Assembly (NCBI GenBank): GCA_002794705.1
Contig: PGTK01000005.1
Coordinates: 124,001-188,000, forward strand
Source of the DNA: Candidatus Thermofonsia Clade 1 bacterium
GTDB lineage: Bacteria > Chloroflexota > Anaerolineae > Aggregatilineales > UBA2796
DNA: 64,000 nt
Direction: 5' to 3'
The translations under genes and the position numbers were made by a program. The notes beneath the pieces were generated by a model. It was given only the letters and a program-made list of their open reading frames with translations. It was not told where the DNA came from and searched no databases. Numbering within the stretch: the stretch's first letter is position 1; every line of letters starts with the position of its first letter. Of the stretch, positions 8,605 to 18,594 are shown piece by piece.

Positions 8605-9585
8605 ATGCGCGCTCTGATCCTTTTGACAATCGGTTTGTGCTTGATCGGCGCGCCTGTTGCAGCACAGGACGCCCCGCCGTGTCGCGGGCGCCATGACTTG
8701 CCCTATGTGTGGGAGGTCGGGCTGTGCCCGGAGATGATCCTGGAGGGCTTTGGCGCGCACGGCGACCTCGCTGCGATCAGTAGCCTTGTTTTCACCCCTG
8801 AGGGTGCATTGTACTTCACTAGTCCTGCGCGGCGCGCTGTCTATCGCCTGCTGCCAGATAGTGAGGGCTTTTTCGGCGCGCCTGAGCTGGTCGCTACTTT
8901 GGCGGAGTCGCCTTTCGGTATTGCCTATGCCGCTGATGAGGCTGCTTTTTACGTCGCGGCGGAGCAGAGTCTGTTTCGCATTGCGGCTGATGGCTCAGTG
9001 GCGCTGCTCTACCGCGACTCTGCGACGCGCTGGCATGGCGAGTTGCACATCGGCGCTGATGGCAAGCTCTATGTGGCGCGCAACACGGCTGAAGGCGCTG
9101 CGCTGATCAGCCTTGCGCGTGACGGGAGCGATGTGCGCATTCTGGCTGAAGGTCTGAGCCAGATTTTCGATTTCACATGGCAGGGTGAGGCGCTGATCAT
9201 CGCCGATGCAGCCGAGAGCGCGCTCTACACGCTGCGCGCAGGGGCGCTGACCCGCCTTGCTGAGCTGCCCGCACACAGCACGCCGCATGGCATTCTTTTC
9301 TACACGGGTAGCATGGCGCAATGGCATGATGGCGTCTTTGTAGCGCTGAGCGGCTCATGGAACGCGACAACAGTCAGCGGTTATGCGGTCTATTGGCTGA
9401 ATCCTGCGCAGCCAAGCGTCCATCAGCAGGTCATTCCTAGCTACTATGGCTTAGATGCTGAGGCACTAGCGCGGCGGCGCGTCTCCTTTCATCCGCTGCA
9501 GCTGATGGGCATTGCCGTTGACGCGAACGGCTGGCTCTACACGGCATTGGCAGAGGGCTACATCTATCGTTTTCGTCCGCGCTAG
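8605..9585 (+). CDS. Secreted beta-propeller protein (NHL / sorbosone-dehydrogenase-like)
   Basis: About 326 residues starting at ATG 8605, one base after the gpgS stop. An in-frame GTG at 8578 inside gpgS is less likely because the ATG opens directly into a signal peptide (MRALILLTIGLCLIGAPVAA, cleaved near AQD). The rest consists of repeated short beta blades with motifs such as FTPEGALYFTSPARRAVYRL, HIGADGKLYVARNTAEGAAL and VDANGWLYTALAEGYIYRF. This is the pattern of six-bladed propellers related to PQQ sugar dehydrogenases, but I cannot see enough catalytic residues to call an enzyme. Its position after gpgS suggests cotranscription without proving a shared function. Confidence 0.7.
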   Translation: MRALILLTIGLCLIGAPVAAQDAPPCRGRHDLPYVWEVGLCPEMILEGFGAHGDLAAISSLVFTPEGALYFTSPARRAVYRLLPDSEGFFGAPELVATLAESPFGIAYAADEAAFYVAAEQSLFRIAADGSVALLYRDSATRWHGELHIGADGKLYVARNTAEGAALISLARDGSDVRILAEGLSQIFDFTWQGEALIIADAAESALYTLRAGALTRLAELPAHSTPHGILFYTGSMAQWHDGVFVALSGSWNATTVSGYAVYWLNPAQPSVHQQVIPSYYGLDAEALARRRVSFHPLQLMGIAVDANGWLYTALAEGYIYRFRPR

Positions 9586-9594
9586 GCGCCGCGC

Positions 9595-9600
9595 TATAAT
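9595..9600 (+). promoter_or_regulatory. TATAAT -10 element upstream of carB
   Basis: A perfect TATAAT lies in the short gap before carB; no good -35 is seen at 16-18 bases. The predicted leader is about 36 nt and ends with AAGGAACATG. Confidence 0.45.
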
Positions 9601-9642
9601 TGCGCTTTGTGAAATAGCTCTCAAGATCGCTCAGCAAGGAAC

Positions 9643-12600
9643 ATGCCCAAACGCACTGATCTTCACACAATTTTGATCATCGGCAGCGGTCCGATTGTGA
9701 TCGGGCAGGGCTGCGAGTTTGACTATAGCGGCGCGCAAGCCTGCAAGGCGTTGCGGCGCGAGGGCTACCGCGTGGTGCTGATCAACAGCAACCCTGCCAC
9801 CATCATGACCGATCCTGAATTTGCTGATGCCACCTATATCGAGCCGCTCACGCCTGAGGTGGTGCGCATGGTGATCGAGCAGGAGCGTCCCAATGCGCTC
9901 TTGCCGACAATGGGCGGTCAGACGGCGCTGAATTTGGCAATGGCGCTGCACAAAGACGGCACACTGGCTGCCTATGGCGTCGAGCTGATCGGCGCGACGG
10001 CTGAGGCAATCGAGTTGGCGGAAGATCGGCAGCGTTTCCGCGATGCCATGACGGAGATCGGCATGAAGATGCCGCTCAGCCAGACTGTCACAACGGTAGA
10101 GGAAGCGCTTGAGGTGGCTGAACGGATCGGCTACCCGATCTTGGTGCGCGCCTCGTTCACGTTAGGCGGCACGGGCGGCGGCATTGCCTATAACGCCGAT
10201 GAACTACGCACATTAGCGGCACACGGCTTGAACGAATCGCCCATTCACCAGATTTTGATCGATCAGTCCGTGCTGGGCTGGAAGGAATATGAGCTGGAGA
10301 TCATGCGCGATAGGCGCGATAACTTCGTGGTGGTCTGTGGCATAGAGAATCTCGATCCAATGGGCGTCCATACGGGCGATTCGATCACGGTCGCACCCAT
10401 TCAGACGCTCACCGACCGCGAGTTGCAGCGCCTGCGCGATATGGCGCGCTTGATCATTCGGCGCGTGGGCTTAGAGACGGGCGGCGCGAACATCCAGTTT
10501 GCCGTCAATCCTCAGAATGGCGACGTGGTGGTGATCGAAATGAATCCGCGCGTCTCGCGCTCATCAGCCTTAGCCAGCAAAGCTACGGGCTTCCCAATCG
10601 CCAAAATTGCGGCATTGGTCGCTGTGGGCTACACGCTGGATGAGATTCCGAACGATATCACGCGCAAGACCAAAGCCAGCTTTGAGCCGTCGCTCGACTA
10701 CGTCGTAGTCAAGATACCGCGCTGGAATTTTGAGAAATTTCGCGGCACAGACCCAACTCTCGGTCCGCAGATGAAGGCGATTGGCGAGGTCATGGCGATT
10801 GGGCGCACTTTCCCGGAGGCGCTGCAAAAAGCGATAGCCAGTCTGGATATCGGACTGTTCGGCTTTGGCGATAAAGCGGACGATCCGCAGTACAACGTGC
10901 CGCTTGAGCAGATTGCCACACCGACGGCACAGCGCTTGTATCAGGTGGCGGCATTGCTGCGGCGTGGCGTCCCTGAGGCAGAAATTTGCCGTCTGACGGG
11001 CTACGATGCATGGTTTGTGCGCCAATTGGCGCTGCTGGCAGAGCGCGCCAACGCGATTCATGAGGCATATGCGCGTGGCGAACGGCATTGGCGGCATTGG
11101 AAGCAGCTGGGCTTCACAGATCGGCTCTTGGCAAAGCTGATCGGGACTTCAGAGGCGGCGATTCGCGCCGAGCGCAAGGCAGCAGGTGTGAGCGCGAACT
11201 TCTATCGCGTGGATACCTGCGCGGCTGAGTTTGAGGCATACACGCCCTACCTCTACAGCACCTATGAGCGCGACTGCGAGGCAATGCCGACGGATCGGCA
11301 AAAGATCGTCATCTTAGGCGGCGGTCCGAATCGGATCGGGCAGGGTATTGAGTTCGACTATTGCTGTGTCCATGCTTGCTATGCGCTCAGGGATATGGGC
11401 TACGAGACCATCATGATCAACAACAATCCTGAGACGGTCAGCACGGATTACGACACAGCGGATCGGCTGTACTTTGAGCCGCTGACCCTTGAGCATGTGC
11501 TGAACGTGGTTGAGACCGAGCGTCCGCAGGGCGTGCTGGTGCAGTTTGGCGGTCAGACTCCTCTAAATATCGCACGGCAGCTGGCCGATGCAGGCGTGCC
11601 GCTCTGGGGGACGCCCATTGAGGCAATTGAGACGGCTGAAGACCGTGAGCGCTTCAATCAATTCATGCGCCAATTGGACATCCCACAGCCCGAAGGTCAG
11701 ACGGCGCGCTCTCCAGAGGTACTTTTCAGCGCTGCCGAACAGATCGGCTATCCCGTGCTAGTGCGTCCGAGCTATGTGCTAGGCGGGCGCGGCATGGCGA
11801 TCTGCTTCAGCCGTGAGCAGCTAGCCGCTGTGCTGGAGACGGGCGACATCGCTTGGGATGGGCAAGCCGTGCTGATCGATCAATTCCTTGATGACGCCTT
11901 CGAAGTGGATGTGGATGCACTCTGTGATGGGGAGCGCGTCACTATTGGCGGAATCATGCAGCACATTGAAGAGGCGGGCATCCACAGCGGCGACTCGGCA
12001 TGCGTCTTGCCGCCCTATAAGATCAGCTACTACTATCTCGATCAAATCCGCGAGTATACCGAACGAATCGGCTTGGCGCTGGGCGTGCGCGGCTTGTTCA
12101 ACATCCAGTTCGCCATCAAAAACGACGTGGTCTATGTACTGGAGGTGAATCCGCGTGCCAGCCGCACTACGCCGTTCGTCAGCAAGGCGACGGGCGTGCC
12201 GTTAGCGCGCTACGCCGCTGAGATCGCTGCTGGGCGCACTTTGCGTGAAATCGGCTTCACCCAAGAGCCAAAAGTAGACGGCTTTTTCGTCAAAGAAGCC
12301 GTTTTGCCCTTCCGCAAACTGCCCGATAGCGAGGCGCGGCTCGGACCTGAAATGCGCAGCACCGGTGAGGTCATGGGACACGCCTCCACCTTCGGACACG
12401 CCTTCGCCAAATCGCAGAGTGCAGCAGACATGGCGCTGCCGCTGAGCGGGAGCGTCCTGATCACAGTTAACGACTTCGACAAGAGCGCCGCAGCGAAAAT
12501 CGCCCGCGACTTGCATAACATGGGCTTCAAACTGATCGCTACAGCAGGCACAGCGCGCTTTTTGAGCAACGTCGGCTTGCCCGTGACGCCTATCGCCAAA

Positions 12601-12852
12601 GTCAGCGAAGGCAGCACTGCCATTCTAGACGCGCTGCGTAATGGCGAAATCCAGCTGGTGATCAACACATCGCTAGGCGGACAAGCGCATGATGACGGGC
12701 GATTCATCCGCAACGCGGCAGCAAAATACCGCGTGCCGATTGTCACCACGCTCTCAGCTGCCCAAGCGACTGTGCAAGGCATTCAGGCGTTGCGCAAAAA
12801 GCCGCTGCGCGTGCGCAGCCTGCAGGCGCACTATCAAGCGCACAGAGCCTAG
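9643..12852 (+). CDS. carB: Carbamoyl-phosphate synthase, large subunit
   Basis: 1069 residues, the standard CarB length. Makes carbamoyl phosphate from bicarbonate, ammonia (from CarA) and two ATP for pyrimidine and arginine synthesis. Two homologous ATP-grasp halves are visible: the first opens with [20 protein letters not shown], the second (about residue 553 on) with [19 protein letters not shown]. Both halves carry the [24 protein letters not shown] active-site stretch (second copy [17 protein letters not shown]). The C-terminal MGS-like allosteric domain runs from about 930 ([11 protein letters not shown], then [13 protein letters not shown]). carA is not in the window; pyrC lies about 5 kb downstream on the other strand. 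The stop overlaps the convergent small gene by 4 bp. Confidence 0.98.
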   Translation: MPKRTDLHTILIIGSGPIVIGQGCEFDYSGAQACKALRREGYRVVLINSNPATIMTDPEFADATYIEPLTPEVVRMVIEQERPNALLPTMGGQTALNLAMALHKDGTLAAYGVELIGATAEAIELAEDRQRFRDAMTEIGMKMPLSQTVTTVEEALEVAERIGYPILVRASFTLGGTGGGIAYNADELRTLAAHGLNESPIHQILIDQSVLGWKEYELEIMRDRRDNFVVVCGIENLDPMGVHTGDSITVAPIQTLTDRELQRLRDMARLIIRRVGLETGGANIQFAVNPQNGDVVVIEMNPRVSRSSALASKATGFPIAKIAALVAVGYTLDEIPNDITRKTKASFEPSLDYVVVKIPRWNFEKFRGTDPTLGPQMKAIGEVMAIGRTFPEALQKAIASLDIGLFGFGDKADDPQYNVPLEQIATPTAQRLYQVAALLRRGVPEAEICRLTGYDAWFVRQLALLAERANAIHEAYARGERHWRHWKQLGFTDRLLAKLIGTSEAAIRAERKAAGVSANFYRVDTCAAEFEAYTPYLYSTYERDCEAMPTDRQKIVILGGGPNRIGQGIEFDYCCVHACYALRDMGYETIMINNNPETVSTDYDTADRLYFEPLTLEHVLNVVETERPQGVLVQFGGQTPLNIARQLADAGVPLWGTPIEAIETAEDRERFNQFMRQLDIPQPEGQTARSPEVLFSAAEQIGYPVLVRPSYVLGGRGMAICFSREQLAAVLETGDIAWDGQAVLIDQFLDDAFEVDVDALCDGERVTIGGIMQHIEEAGIHSGDSACVLPPYKISYYYLDQIREYTERIGLALGVRGLFNIQFAIKNDVVYVLEVNPRASRTTPFVSKATGVPLARYAAEIAAGRTLREIGFTQEPKVDGFFVKEAVLPFRKLPDSEARLGPEMRSTGEVMGHASTFGHAFAKSQSAADMALPLSGSVLITVNDFDKSAAAKIARDLHNMGFKLIATAGTARFLSNVGLPVTPIAKVSEGSTAILDALRNGEIQLVINTSLGGQAHDDGRFIRNAAAKYRVPIVTTLSAAQATVQGIQALRKKPLRVRSLQAHYQAHRA

Positions 12853-13187
12853 CTACGCTGTGCGCTGTGCGCAGCTTGATCGGCTTCGTAAGCAGCTTGA
12901 TCTACAAGCGTGCCGCCCTGCACCTCAATGTGCGTGACGTTGCGATTCTTATCGTAGGTCACCTCTAGCTCCACGCGCTCAAAGCTGCGCGTGCCAACCG
13001 CGACCTTACGCACAAAGTAGCCGCTCTCGTCATCGGTCAGTGAGAGGTCATTATTGGGATTGACGCGAATGCGCACCACCTCGCCGCTGCGCCGCACTTT
13101 GACATAGTAATACATGCCAATATCGCCCTGTGCGGCGCTGGCGGGCGTGCCACTGAGCATTCGGGCAAGAGCGCGAAAGAATCTCAT
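12849..13187 (-). CDS. Small protein of unknown function
   Basis: About 112 residues from ATG 13185-13187, which has GGAG seven bases upstream; a TTG at 13199 in the same frame is less likely. The protein starts with a short basic-hydrophobic segment ([13 protein letters not shown]), followed by a compact beta-rich core: [28 protein letters not shown] and [20 protein letters not shown]. It ends with an Ala/Gln/Asp-rich helix. It lies downstream of the Band-7 gene behind a hairpin and overlaps carB tail-to-tail by 4 bp. I do not recognise a family. Confidence 0.7.
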   Translation of the reverse strand: MRFFRALARMLSGTPASAAQGDIGMYYYVKVRRSGEVVRIRVNPNNDLSLTDDESGYFVRKVAVGTRSFERVELEVTYDKNRNVTHIEVQGGTLVDQAAYEADQAAHSAQRS

Positions 13188-13203
13188 GCAGAACTCCAAG
13201 CGG

Positions 13204-13233
13204 CTTGCCCTGCCAGAAGCCTAGCAGGGCAAG
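13204..13233 (-). terminator. Hairpin downstream of the Band-7 gene
   Basis: A perfect 10-bp stem, CTTGCCCTGC (13204-13213) with GCAGGGCAAG (13224-13233), loop of 10. It follows the stop of the Band-7 gene on the minus strand. No T-run follows. Confidence 0.55.
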
Positions 13234-13244
13234 GTGATGAGCAG

Positions 13245-14363
13245 TTAACGACGTGCAGCGCCTGCTTGCTGCATCAGCTGCTCAATATCGAAGAGAAACG
13301 GCGCGTTGCTGGGCAACAAGATCATGCTGATGTTGGGTGCAATCTGTTCAATGTAGCGCCATTGCAGCAGCATCGGATTTTTGCTCAGCTCAGCGTTGAT
13401 CAGCGCAAGCGCCTTTGCCTCTGCCTCAGCGCGGGCAAGGATCGCAGCCGCCTCGCCCTCAGCGCGAGTGCGCAGCGCCTGTGCCTCACCAGCAGCGCGC
13501 TCACGCAGAGCATTCGCCTCGCCTTCAGCTAGGGTACGGGCGCGTGCCGCCTCTTGCTTCGCCTGCTCAGCTTGCTGCTCAGCGACCTGCTTCGCCTCCA
13601 CAGCGCGGATGAACTCCTCGCTGAAGGTGATCTCACGCAGCAACAGCTCTTGCAAGAACAGACCATTCTCCGCAAAGACTGGGCGCAAATCGCGGTTCAG
13701 ATTGTGCTGCAGCTCAGGCAGGCGGGAAATGGCTTGCTCAGTGCGCAACTGTCCGGCTTCATCAGTGGTAGTGATCAGGCTTGTGCCGCCATAGAGATCG
13801 TTGACGCTGTAGCTTGCCACCTGCTCACGAATAGCAGAGCGCACTGTTGGACGCACAAAGTCGTTTTCATAGCGATTCTGCCACTTGCGATGCAGTGTGT
13901 TGGCTATGCTCGGATCAATGCGGTACAGCACTGAGACATCAATCAGCACTTGCTGACCATCGCGTGTACGCGCCTCGACTGCGTCAGCACGGCGCACCTG
14001 TCCCTCATCCGTCACACGGGACATCGTGTAGGTCTGTACAGCTGTGGTGTAGAGGATCGGCTCATTGATGATGGGCAGGATGATATGCACGCCCGGCCCC
14101 AGCGGCGTCTTCCACAAGTTGCCCTCTTCAGGATCGCCGCCAATGGCTTGGAAGACCACAGCCACCTGAGTCGGTCCGACGGTCACCAGACCTGCGCTGG
14201 CGAGGAAGAATACGACGCCCGTGATCAAACCGATGCTGGCGAGCGCGATGCCGCCACGCGTCGGACGGTTCTGCGCGGCATTGCTGATGGCGATGCCTAC
14301 ACCTGCTAGGACTGCCATCCAGCCTGCCAGCGAAAGGAACCCTAAAATCGAATTCAAAGTCAT
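13245..14363 (-). CDS. SPFH/Band-7 membrane protein (prohibitin/stomatin-like)
   Basis: 372 residues. Two N-terminal transmembrane helices (about 4-25 and 38-60) precede an SPFH/Band-7 domain (about 65-255) with VGPTQVAVVFQ, RTRDGQQVLIDVSVLYRIDP and VRSAIREQVASYSVNDLYGG. Then comes a long Ala/Glu-rich coiled coil (about 255-335, repeated GEA/AEA units) typical of oligomeric ring-forming SPFH proteins, and a C-terminal FLFDIEQL segment. Such proteins organise membrane microdomains and often regulate membrane proteases. The start has GGAGG five bases upstream, and a good promoter lies at 14417-14445. It is divergently transcribed from the metal ATPase. A role in metal or envelope stress is only suggested by that pairing. 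Confidence 0.88.
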   Translation of the reverse strand: MTLNSILGFLSLAGWMAVLAGVGIAISNAAQNRPTRGGIALASIGLITGVVFFLASAGLVTVGPTQVAVVFQAIGGDPEEGNLWKTPLGPGVHIILPIINEPILYTTAVQTYTMSRVTDEGQVRRADAVEARTRDGQQVLIDVSVLYRIDPSIANTLHRKWQNRYENDFVRPTVRSAIREQVASYSVNDLYGGTSLITTTDEAGQLRTEQAISRLPELQHNLNRDLRPVFAENGLFLQELLLREITFSEEFIRAVEAKQVAEQQAEQAKQEAARARTLAEGEANALRERAAGEAQALRTRAEGEAAAILARAEAEAKALALINAELSKNPMLLQWRYIEQIAPNISMILLPSNAPFLFDIEQLMQQAGAARR

Positions 14364-14416
14364 GTCAGCCTCCGTATGGAGTGAATTGCCCTCACTGGGT
14401 ACTATAGGTTAGTATA

Positions 14417-14445
14417 AATATAGCCTAAAGATCGCTGCATGACAA
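14417..14445 (-). promoter_or_regulatory. Promoter for the Band-7 gene
   Basis: Minus strand TTGTCA (14440-14445), a 17-base spacer and TATATT (14417-14422). The predicted start near 14410 gives a leader of about 47 nt. The left arm of an inverted repeat (14422-14430) overlaps the -10 edge and spacer. Confidence 0.65.
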
Positions 14446-14477
14446 TTATTGCCAGTCTTTCAGGGATGCTTTAGGCT
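14422..14477. repeat. 9-bp inverted repeat in the divergent Band-7 / metal ATPase promoter region
   Basis: AGCCTAAAG (14422-14430) is the exact inverse of CTTTAGGCT (14469-14477), with centres 47 bp apart. The left arm lies in the Band-7 promoter. The right arm overlaps a possible -10 (TAGGCT) of the ATPase gene, 17 bases after TTGCCA. This suits a shared operator but may be chance. Confidence 0.4.
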
Positions 14478-14511
14478 TTAACAGGCATTTGAGTAGTCAC
14501 AGAGCCAAGCC

Positions 14512-16626
14512 ATGAGCGCTACCACACCGTTGATCCTTGAAGTTCCAATTCAAGGCATGGATTGCCATGAGTGTACACTGCACGTGCAAAAAGCCATTGC
14601 TGCGCTTGACGGCGTGCAGGCAGTGGATGTTTTTTTGAGCAGCGAAAAGGCGCGCATTGCCCTTGACCCTGAGCGAGTCAGCCTTGAGCGCATCCGCGAG
14701 GCTGTGCAGCAAGCGGGCTATAGCCTCCCGAAAGCTGAGCCAGATGCATCACAGGTCCAAACAAATGCTCTCACCCGACGACTCCTTGCATTGTTCGGCT
14801 TAGTGGTCGGCATAGTGCTGTTCATCGTGGTGGTAGGTGAGTGGCTAGGTGTGTTTGAGCGTCTGACCGCCTTCATACCCTATCCAATTGGTGCAGCGGC
14901 TGTGCTGCTCGCCGCCATGCCGATCCTGCGCGGTGTGCTACATGCTGCGCTCAGACGGCAAATCACTTCACATACGCTGATGAGCGTCGGCATGGCAGCA
15001 GCGCTGATCGTAGGCGAATGGGCGACGGCGGGCGTAGTTGTCCTGTTCATGTACATCGGTACAAGCATCGAACATCTGACAGCAGAGCGCACGCGCCGCG
15101 CCGTAAAAGACCTGACCGCCCTTGCGCCACAGACGGCACGTCTCCTACGTAACGGCACCGAGCAAGTTGTGCCGATCAGCCAAGTCCAAGTGGGCGACGA
15201 AATGATCGTACGGCATGGCGAGGCGATCCCAACTGATGGTGTCGTTTGCGAAGGTCAAGCTGCCGTCAATCAGGCGGCGATCACGGGCGAATCGTTGCCT
15301 ATTGAGGTAGGAGTCGGCGCGAAAGTCTACGCTGCAACCATCATCCAAAACGGCTATCTGCGCGTGCGTGTGACAGCACTTGGCGCCGATAGTACTTTCG
15401 GGCGCATCATTAAGCTAGTGGAAGACGCCGAGTCGCATCGCGCCGATATTCAGCGCATTGCTGACCGTTTCGCGGGCTACTATCTGCCCGTTGTAGCGGG
15501 CATTGCTGCCCTGACCTTCCTGCTCAACCGCAATGCCCTAGCAACAGCGGCTGTGCTAGTGGTCGCTTGCTCATGCTCCTTTGCGCTTGCCACGCCCATT
15601 GCGATGTTAGCCAGCATCGGTGCGGGGGCGCGGCGCGGCGTGCTGATCAAAGGTGGCAAGTACATCGAGGCGTTAGCACGTGCCGATGTGTTGTTGATTG
15701 ATAAGACTGGCACGCTCACCCTGGGCAAGCCGTGCCTGACCGATGTAATCGCGCTTGCCGACGTGCCTGAAGCGGAAATTCTGCGCCTCGCTGCCGCTGC
15801 TGAGCGCTACTCTGAGCATCCTCTAGCTGCGGCTGTGCGCACAGCCGCTGTGGAGCGCGCCTTGAGCGTACCTGCTCCTGAGTCCTTTGAGACGTTGACG
15901 GGTTTGGGCGTGCGCGCCACAGTTGAGGGGCAACGGATCACAGTCGGCAATGCGCGCTTGATCGGTGCGGAATTGCCGCAGGCGGCGTCGCTTGCCGCAC
16001 AGGGCAAGGCACTGCTCTACGTCATGCGCGATGAGCAGATCATTGGAATCCTTGCTGCAGCAGATACGCTACGCCCTGAGGTGCCGGCTGCGCTCCAGAT
16101 GTTGCGCGAATTGGGCGTTCGGCACGTTGAGTTGCTCACAGGCGATAGTGAGCGCGCTGCTGAGGCGCTCTGTGCGCCGTTAGGCATCCCATTCCGCGCC
16201 AATTTACTGCCTGAGGATAAGATTCGCGTTGTGCGCGAGTACCAAGCGCAGGGACACACGGTCGTGATGGTCGGTGATGGCGTAAATGACGCGCCCGCGC
16301 TGGCGCAGGCGGATATCGGTATAGCCATGGGCGCGGCTGGTTCGCCCATTGCGATTGAGGCAGCGCACATCACGCTGATGGGCGACGATTGGCGCCTAGT
16401 GCCGCAGGCGTTCCGCATTGCACGGCGTACCATGCGCGTGGTGCGCCTGAACATCGGCTTCACGGCACTCTACAATTTCATCGGCTTGAGCTTAGCCGCA
16501 TTCGGCGTCTTGCCGCCCGTCCTAGCGGCGGCGGCACAGAGCATCCCGGATATCGGCATTGTGGGCAACTCAGCGCGCCTGCTCCGCTCTACTGACCCAC
16601 AATTTCACGGTACTCACGGCGGTTGA
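14512..16626 (+). CDS. Heavy-metal-transporting P1B-type ATPase, with CSC in place of CPC
   Basis: 704 residues. The N-terminal heavy-metal domain (about 8-75) contains GMDCHECTLHV with the metal-binding pair C18/C21. Membrane helices follow, then the actuator domain with TGES, the phosphorylation site DKTGTLT (D397), the SEHPLA motif and the hinge GDGVNDAPAL. The transmembrane metal site reads ACSCSFALATP (C353-S354-C355), whereas P1B pumps normally have CPC, CPH, SPC or TPC with a central proline. The metal is therefore uncertain. It is divergent from a Band-7 gene over a 148-bp region with an inverted repeat. The 3' end overlaps the next minus-strand gene by 38 bp. Confidence 0.93.
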   Translation: MSATTPLILEVPIQGMDCHECTLHVQKAIAALDGVQAVDVFLSSEKARIALDPERVSLERIREAVQQAGYSLPKAEPDASQVQTNALTRRLLALFGLVVGIVLFIVVVGEWLGVFERLTAFIPYPIGAAAVLLAAMPILRGVLHAALRRQITSHTLMSVGMAAALIVGEWATAGVVVLFMYIGTSIEHLTAERTRRAVKDLTALAPQTARLLRNGTEQVVPISQVQVGDEMIVRHGEAIPTDGVVCEGQAAVNQAAITGESLPIEVGVGAKVYAATIIQNGYLRVRVTALGADSTFGRIIKLVEDAESHRADIQRIADRFAGYYLPVVAGIAALTFLLNRNALATAAVLVVACSCSFALATPIAMLASIGAGARRGVLIKGGKYIEALARADVLLIDKTGTLTLGKPCLTDVIALADVPEAEILRLAAAAERYSEHPLAAAVRTAAVERALSVPAPESFETLTGLGVRATVEGQRITVGNARLIGAELPQAASLAAQGKALLYVMRDEQIIGILAAADTLRPEVPAALQMLRELGVRHVELLTGDSERAAEALCAPLGIPFRANLLPEDKIRVVREYQAQGHTVVMVGDGVNDAPALAQADIGIAMGAAGSPIAIEAAHITLMGDDWRLVPQAFRIARRTMRVVRLNIGFTALYNFIGLSLAAFGVLPPVLAAAAQSIPDIGIVGNSARLLRSTDPQFHGTHGG

Positions 16627-17428
16627 TCAGTCCTGCTTGCAGCGCTGCATCAGGATTGTTGCGCACGTAGTATTGCAATGCCTCAACAGCGCGATGAGTC
16701 GGCGGGTAGGTCTCAATGAGCGTTTTGAGCCACTCTACCACAGCCGACTCAATCGGGATCATCACTTCAAGGTATTCAACGCCCGCTGCGAGGAAATACT
16801 CGCTGATCTCATCTTGATCGCCTACAAGCGTGATCATGCGATCCAGCACGGCGCGCCAGTCGCGCACATCATGCAGGTATGAGAGCAGGCGCAGCGCATG
16901 GTAGCTAACGCCCGCATCCGGATCGTGGATCAGGCGGCGGGCTGTATCAGCGATCTCACGGGGCAGTCCGCGCCGTGAGGTGCGCCCCGCGTCGCGCAGC
17001 AGGGCGTACTTGACCTCTGGAATCTCAGTCGGCAGCAGCAAAATTTGGTTGACCAGCGCCGAAGCCTCATCAAAGTAGCCGTCAATCATGGCGTAGAGGA
17101 TTTGGAAGTTCTCAGCGGCGTTGATGCGCATGACAGGATCGGGGTGATGGAGCAACTTGAGCATCAAACGATGATTACGGCGTTGCGAGGCGATCTCAAT
17201 AACGTTCATCGGATATTCAGCGCGGCTAGTGCGCGCTAGAGGCATCAGCCAATGCTCAGCGACCAAACCCTCAATCTGCTCCACAGGCAAGACCGTGTGC
17301 AAATTCGCCTGTTTTGCCTCACGCATGACCTCGCGCAAGTAGCTCTCAGGGTCGTTGCGCAGCTTGGCAGATTGACGCTTGTTATTGGCAATATTTTCCA
17401 GCTTTCGCTTGAACTCTTCAGGGATCAT
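16589..17428 (-). CDS. HEAT-like helical repeat protein of unknown function
   Basis: 279 residues, predicted cytoplasmic, with no signal peptide or membrane segment. The first 45 residues are charged and helical (MIPEEFKRKLENIANNKRQS). From about 80 on there are repeated helix pairs with HEAT-type spacing, for example LLHHPDPVMRINAAENFQIL, LIHDPDAGVSYHALRLLSYL and a related helical pair near the C-terminus. HEAT solenoids mediate protein contacts, and no catalytic motif is visible. It lies downstream of pyrC on the same strand, 75 bp away, and overlaps the ATPase gene tail-to-tail. Confidence 0.75.
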   Translation of the reverse strand: MIPEEFKRKLENIANNKRQSAKLRNDPESYLREVMREAKQANLHTVLPVEQIEGLVAEHWLMPLARTSRAEYPMNVIEIASQRRNHRLMLKLLHHPDPVMRINAAENFQILYAMIDGYFDEASALVNQILLLPTEIPEVKYALLRDAGRTSRRGLPREIADTARRLIHDPDAGVSYHALRLLSYLHDVRDWRAVLDRMITLVGDQDEISEYFLAAGVEYLEVMIPIESAVVEWLKTLIETYPPTHRAVEALQYYVRNNPDAALQAGLINRREYREIVGQ

Positions 17429-17503
17429 AAGCAGCTAACAGTTCATCGGGCAATTGGCACAATCATAAACGGCATGTGGATGTCTGGCAATGGCGGATGT
17501 GAT

Positions 17504-18577
17504 TCAGCCTGCAGGGGCAAGGTTGCACCCTGTGCCTGCCACGGCGTAGCTCACGCCGCCCCGATAGACCTCCACGCCGCGTAACGTGACCGACTCGACG
17601 CGCCCGCGCAGCGTCCAGCCCTCGAAGGGCGTCCAAGCGGCGCGAGAGAACATTTGATCGCCGCGGGGCTGCCAAAGTGCATCAGTATCCACCTCAATCC
17701 ATGTCTGCTCAGGCTCAGGGATGTTGAAGAGACGGCGCGGTGTATGCGCCATGCGCTCCAGCACCGCCTCAAGCGTGATACGCCCCTCATGGACGGCTGT
17801 CAGCATCAGCGCAAAGGAGACCTCCAAAAGCGGAAAGCCGGGCGGAGGCGAGTCGCTATCTTTTTCACAAAGCAAGTGGGGCGCATGATCTGTAGCGATG
17901 CAGTCAACATACGCCATGTTCGCCCACAGCGCCGCTTGATCAGCGGGCGTTGCCAGAGGCGGACGCACCTCAGCGCGCCCTTTGCCGAGTCGCGGCACAT
18001 CGGCAAGGCTCAGGAACAAATGCTGCGGACAGACCTCACAGGTCACAGCAATGCCGCGCTCTTTTGCCTCGCGGATGAGCGCGATCTCATCAGCGCGGCT
18101 GACATGCGCAATATGCACGCTCCGCTTTGCCAAGTGCGCGCACAGAATCGCGCTTGCCGCCATCTGACCCTCCGCGTGGCAGACAATGGGACGATCTTTG
18201 GGAAAGCGCTCAAAATGCTCACGGACTGTATGCAGATCGTCGGCATCAATGCGCAAGGTACCGAAAGTATCGTTCAGGTAGCACTTCAAGCCGCACACAC
18301 GCGGCGCAAGATCAGCGGCATATTCGATGTTTTGCGCACAGGCGCCCAGATAGATACCGTAATCACAACAGGCGCGTTGTGCAGCGGCGCGCTCGGCGAG
18401 GGCAAGGCTCTCAGAGTCAATCAGGGGCGGCTGTGTGTTCGGCATTGCCAAGACTGCTGTAATGCCGCCTGCGAGAGCAGCGCGTGTGCCGCTCTCGAAA
18501 TCTTCTTTGTGTTCGCCGCCCGGCTCGCGCAGATGCACGTGGATATCCACCAGACTGGGCAGTTTCAAGCGCGCCAT
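17504..18577 (-). CDS. pyrC: Dihydroorotase (class I, CAD-like)
   Basis: 357 residues. Zinc amidohydrolase that cyclises carbamoyl aspartate to dihydroorotate in pyrimidine synthesis. Visible metal-site residues are H13/H15 in DIHVHLREPG, the presumably carboxylated K98 in LKCYLNDTFGT (as in the CAD-type LKLYLNET), H134 in VCHAEGQ, H158 in HIAHVSRADE, and the catalytic aspartate D230 in IATDHAPH. The length and KCYLNDTF motif place it with the CAD-like branch rather than E. coli PyrC. It lies on the opposite strand to carB, about 5 kb away. The gene upstream on the same strand (a membrane protein) ends 18 bp before it. Confidence 0.93.
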   Translation of the reverse strand: MARLKLPSLVDIHVHLREPGGEHKEDFESGTRAALAGGITAVLAMPNTQPPLIDSESLALAERAAAQRACCDYGIYLGACAQNIEYAADLAPRVCGLKCYLNDTFGTLRIDADDLHTVREHFERFPKDRPIVCHAEGQMAASAILCAHLAKRSVHIAHVSRADEIALIREAKERGIAVTCEVCPQHLFLSLADVPRLGKGRAEVRPPLATPADQAALWANMAYVDCIATDHAPHLLCEKDSDSPPPGFPLLEVSFALMLTAVHEGRITLEAVLERMAHTPRRLFNIPEPEQTWIEVDTDALWQPRGDQMFSRAAWTPFEGWTLRGRVESVTLRGVEVYRGGVSYAVAGTGCNLAPAG

Positions 18578-18594
18578 GCGCCTATCCTTTCGTG

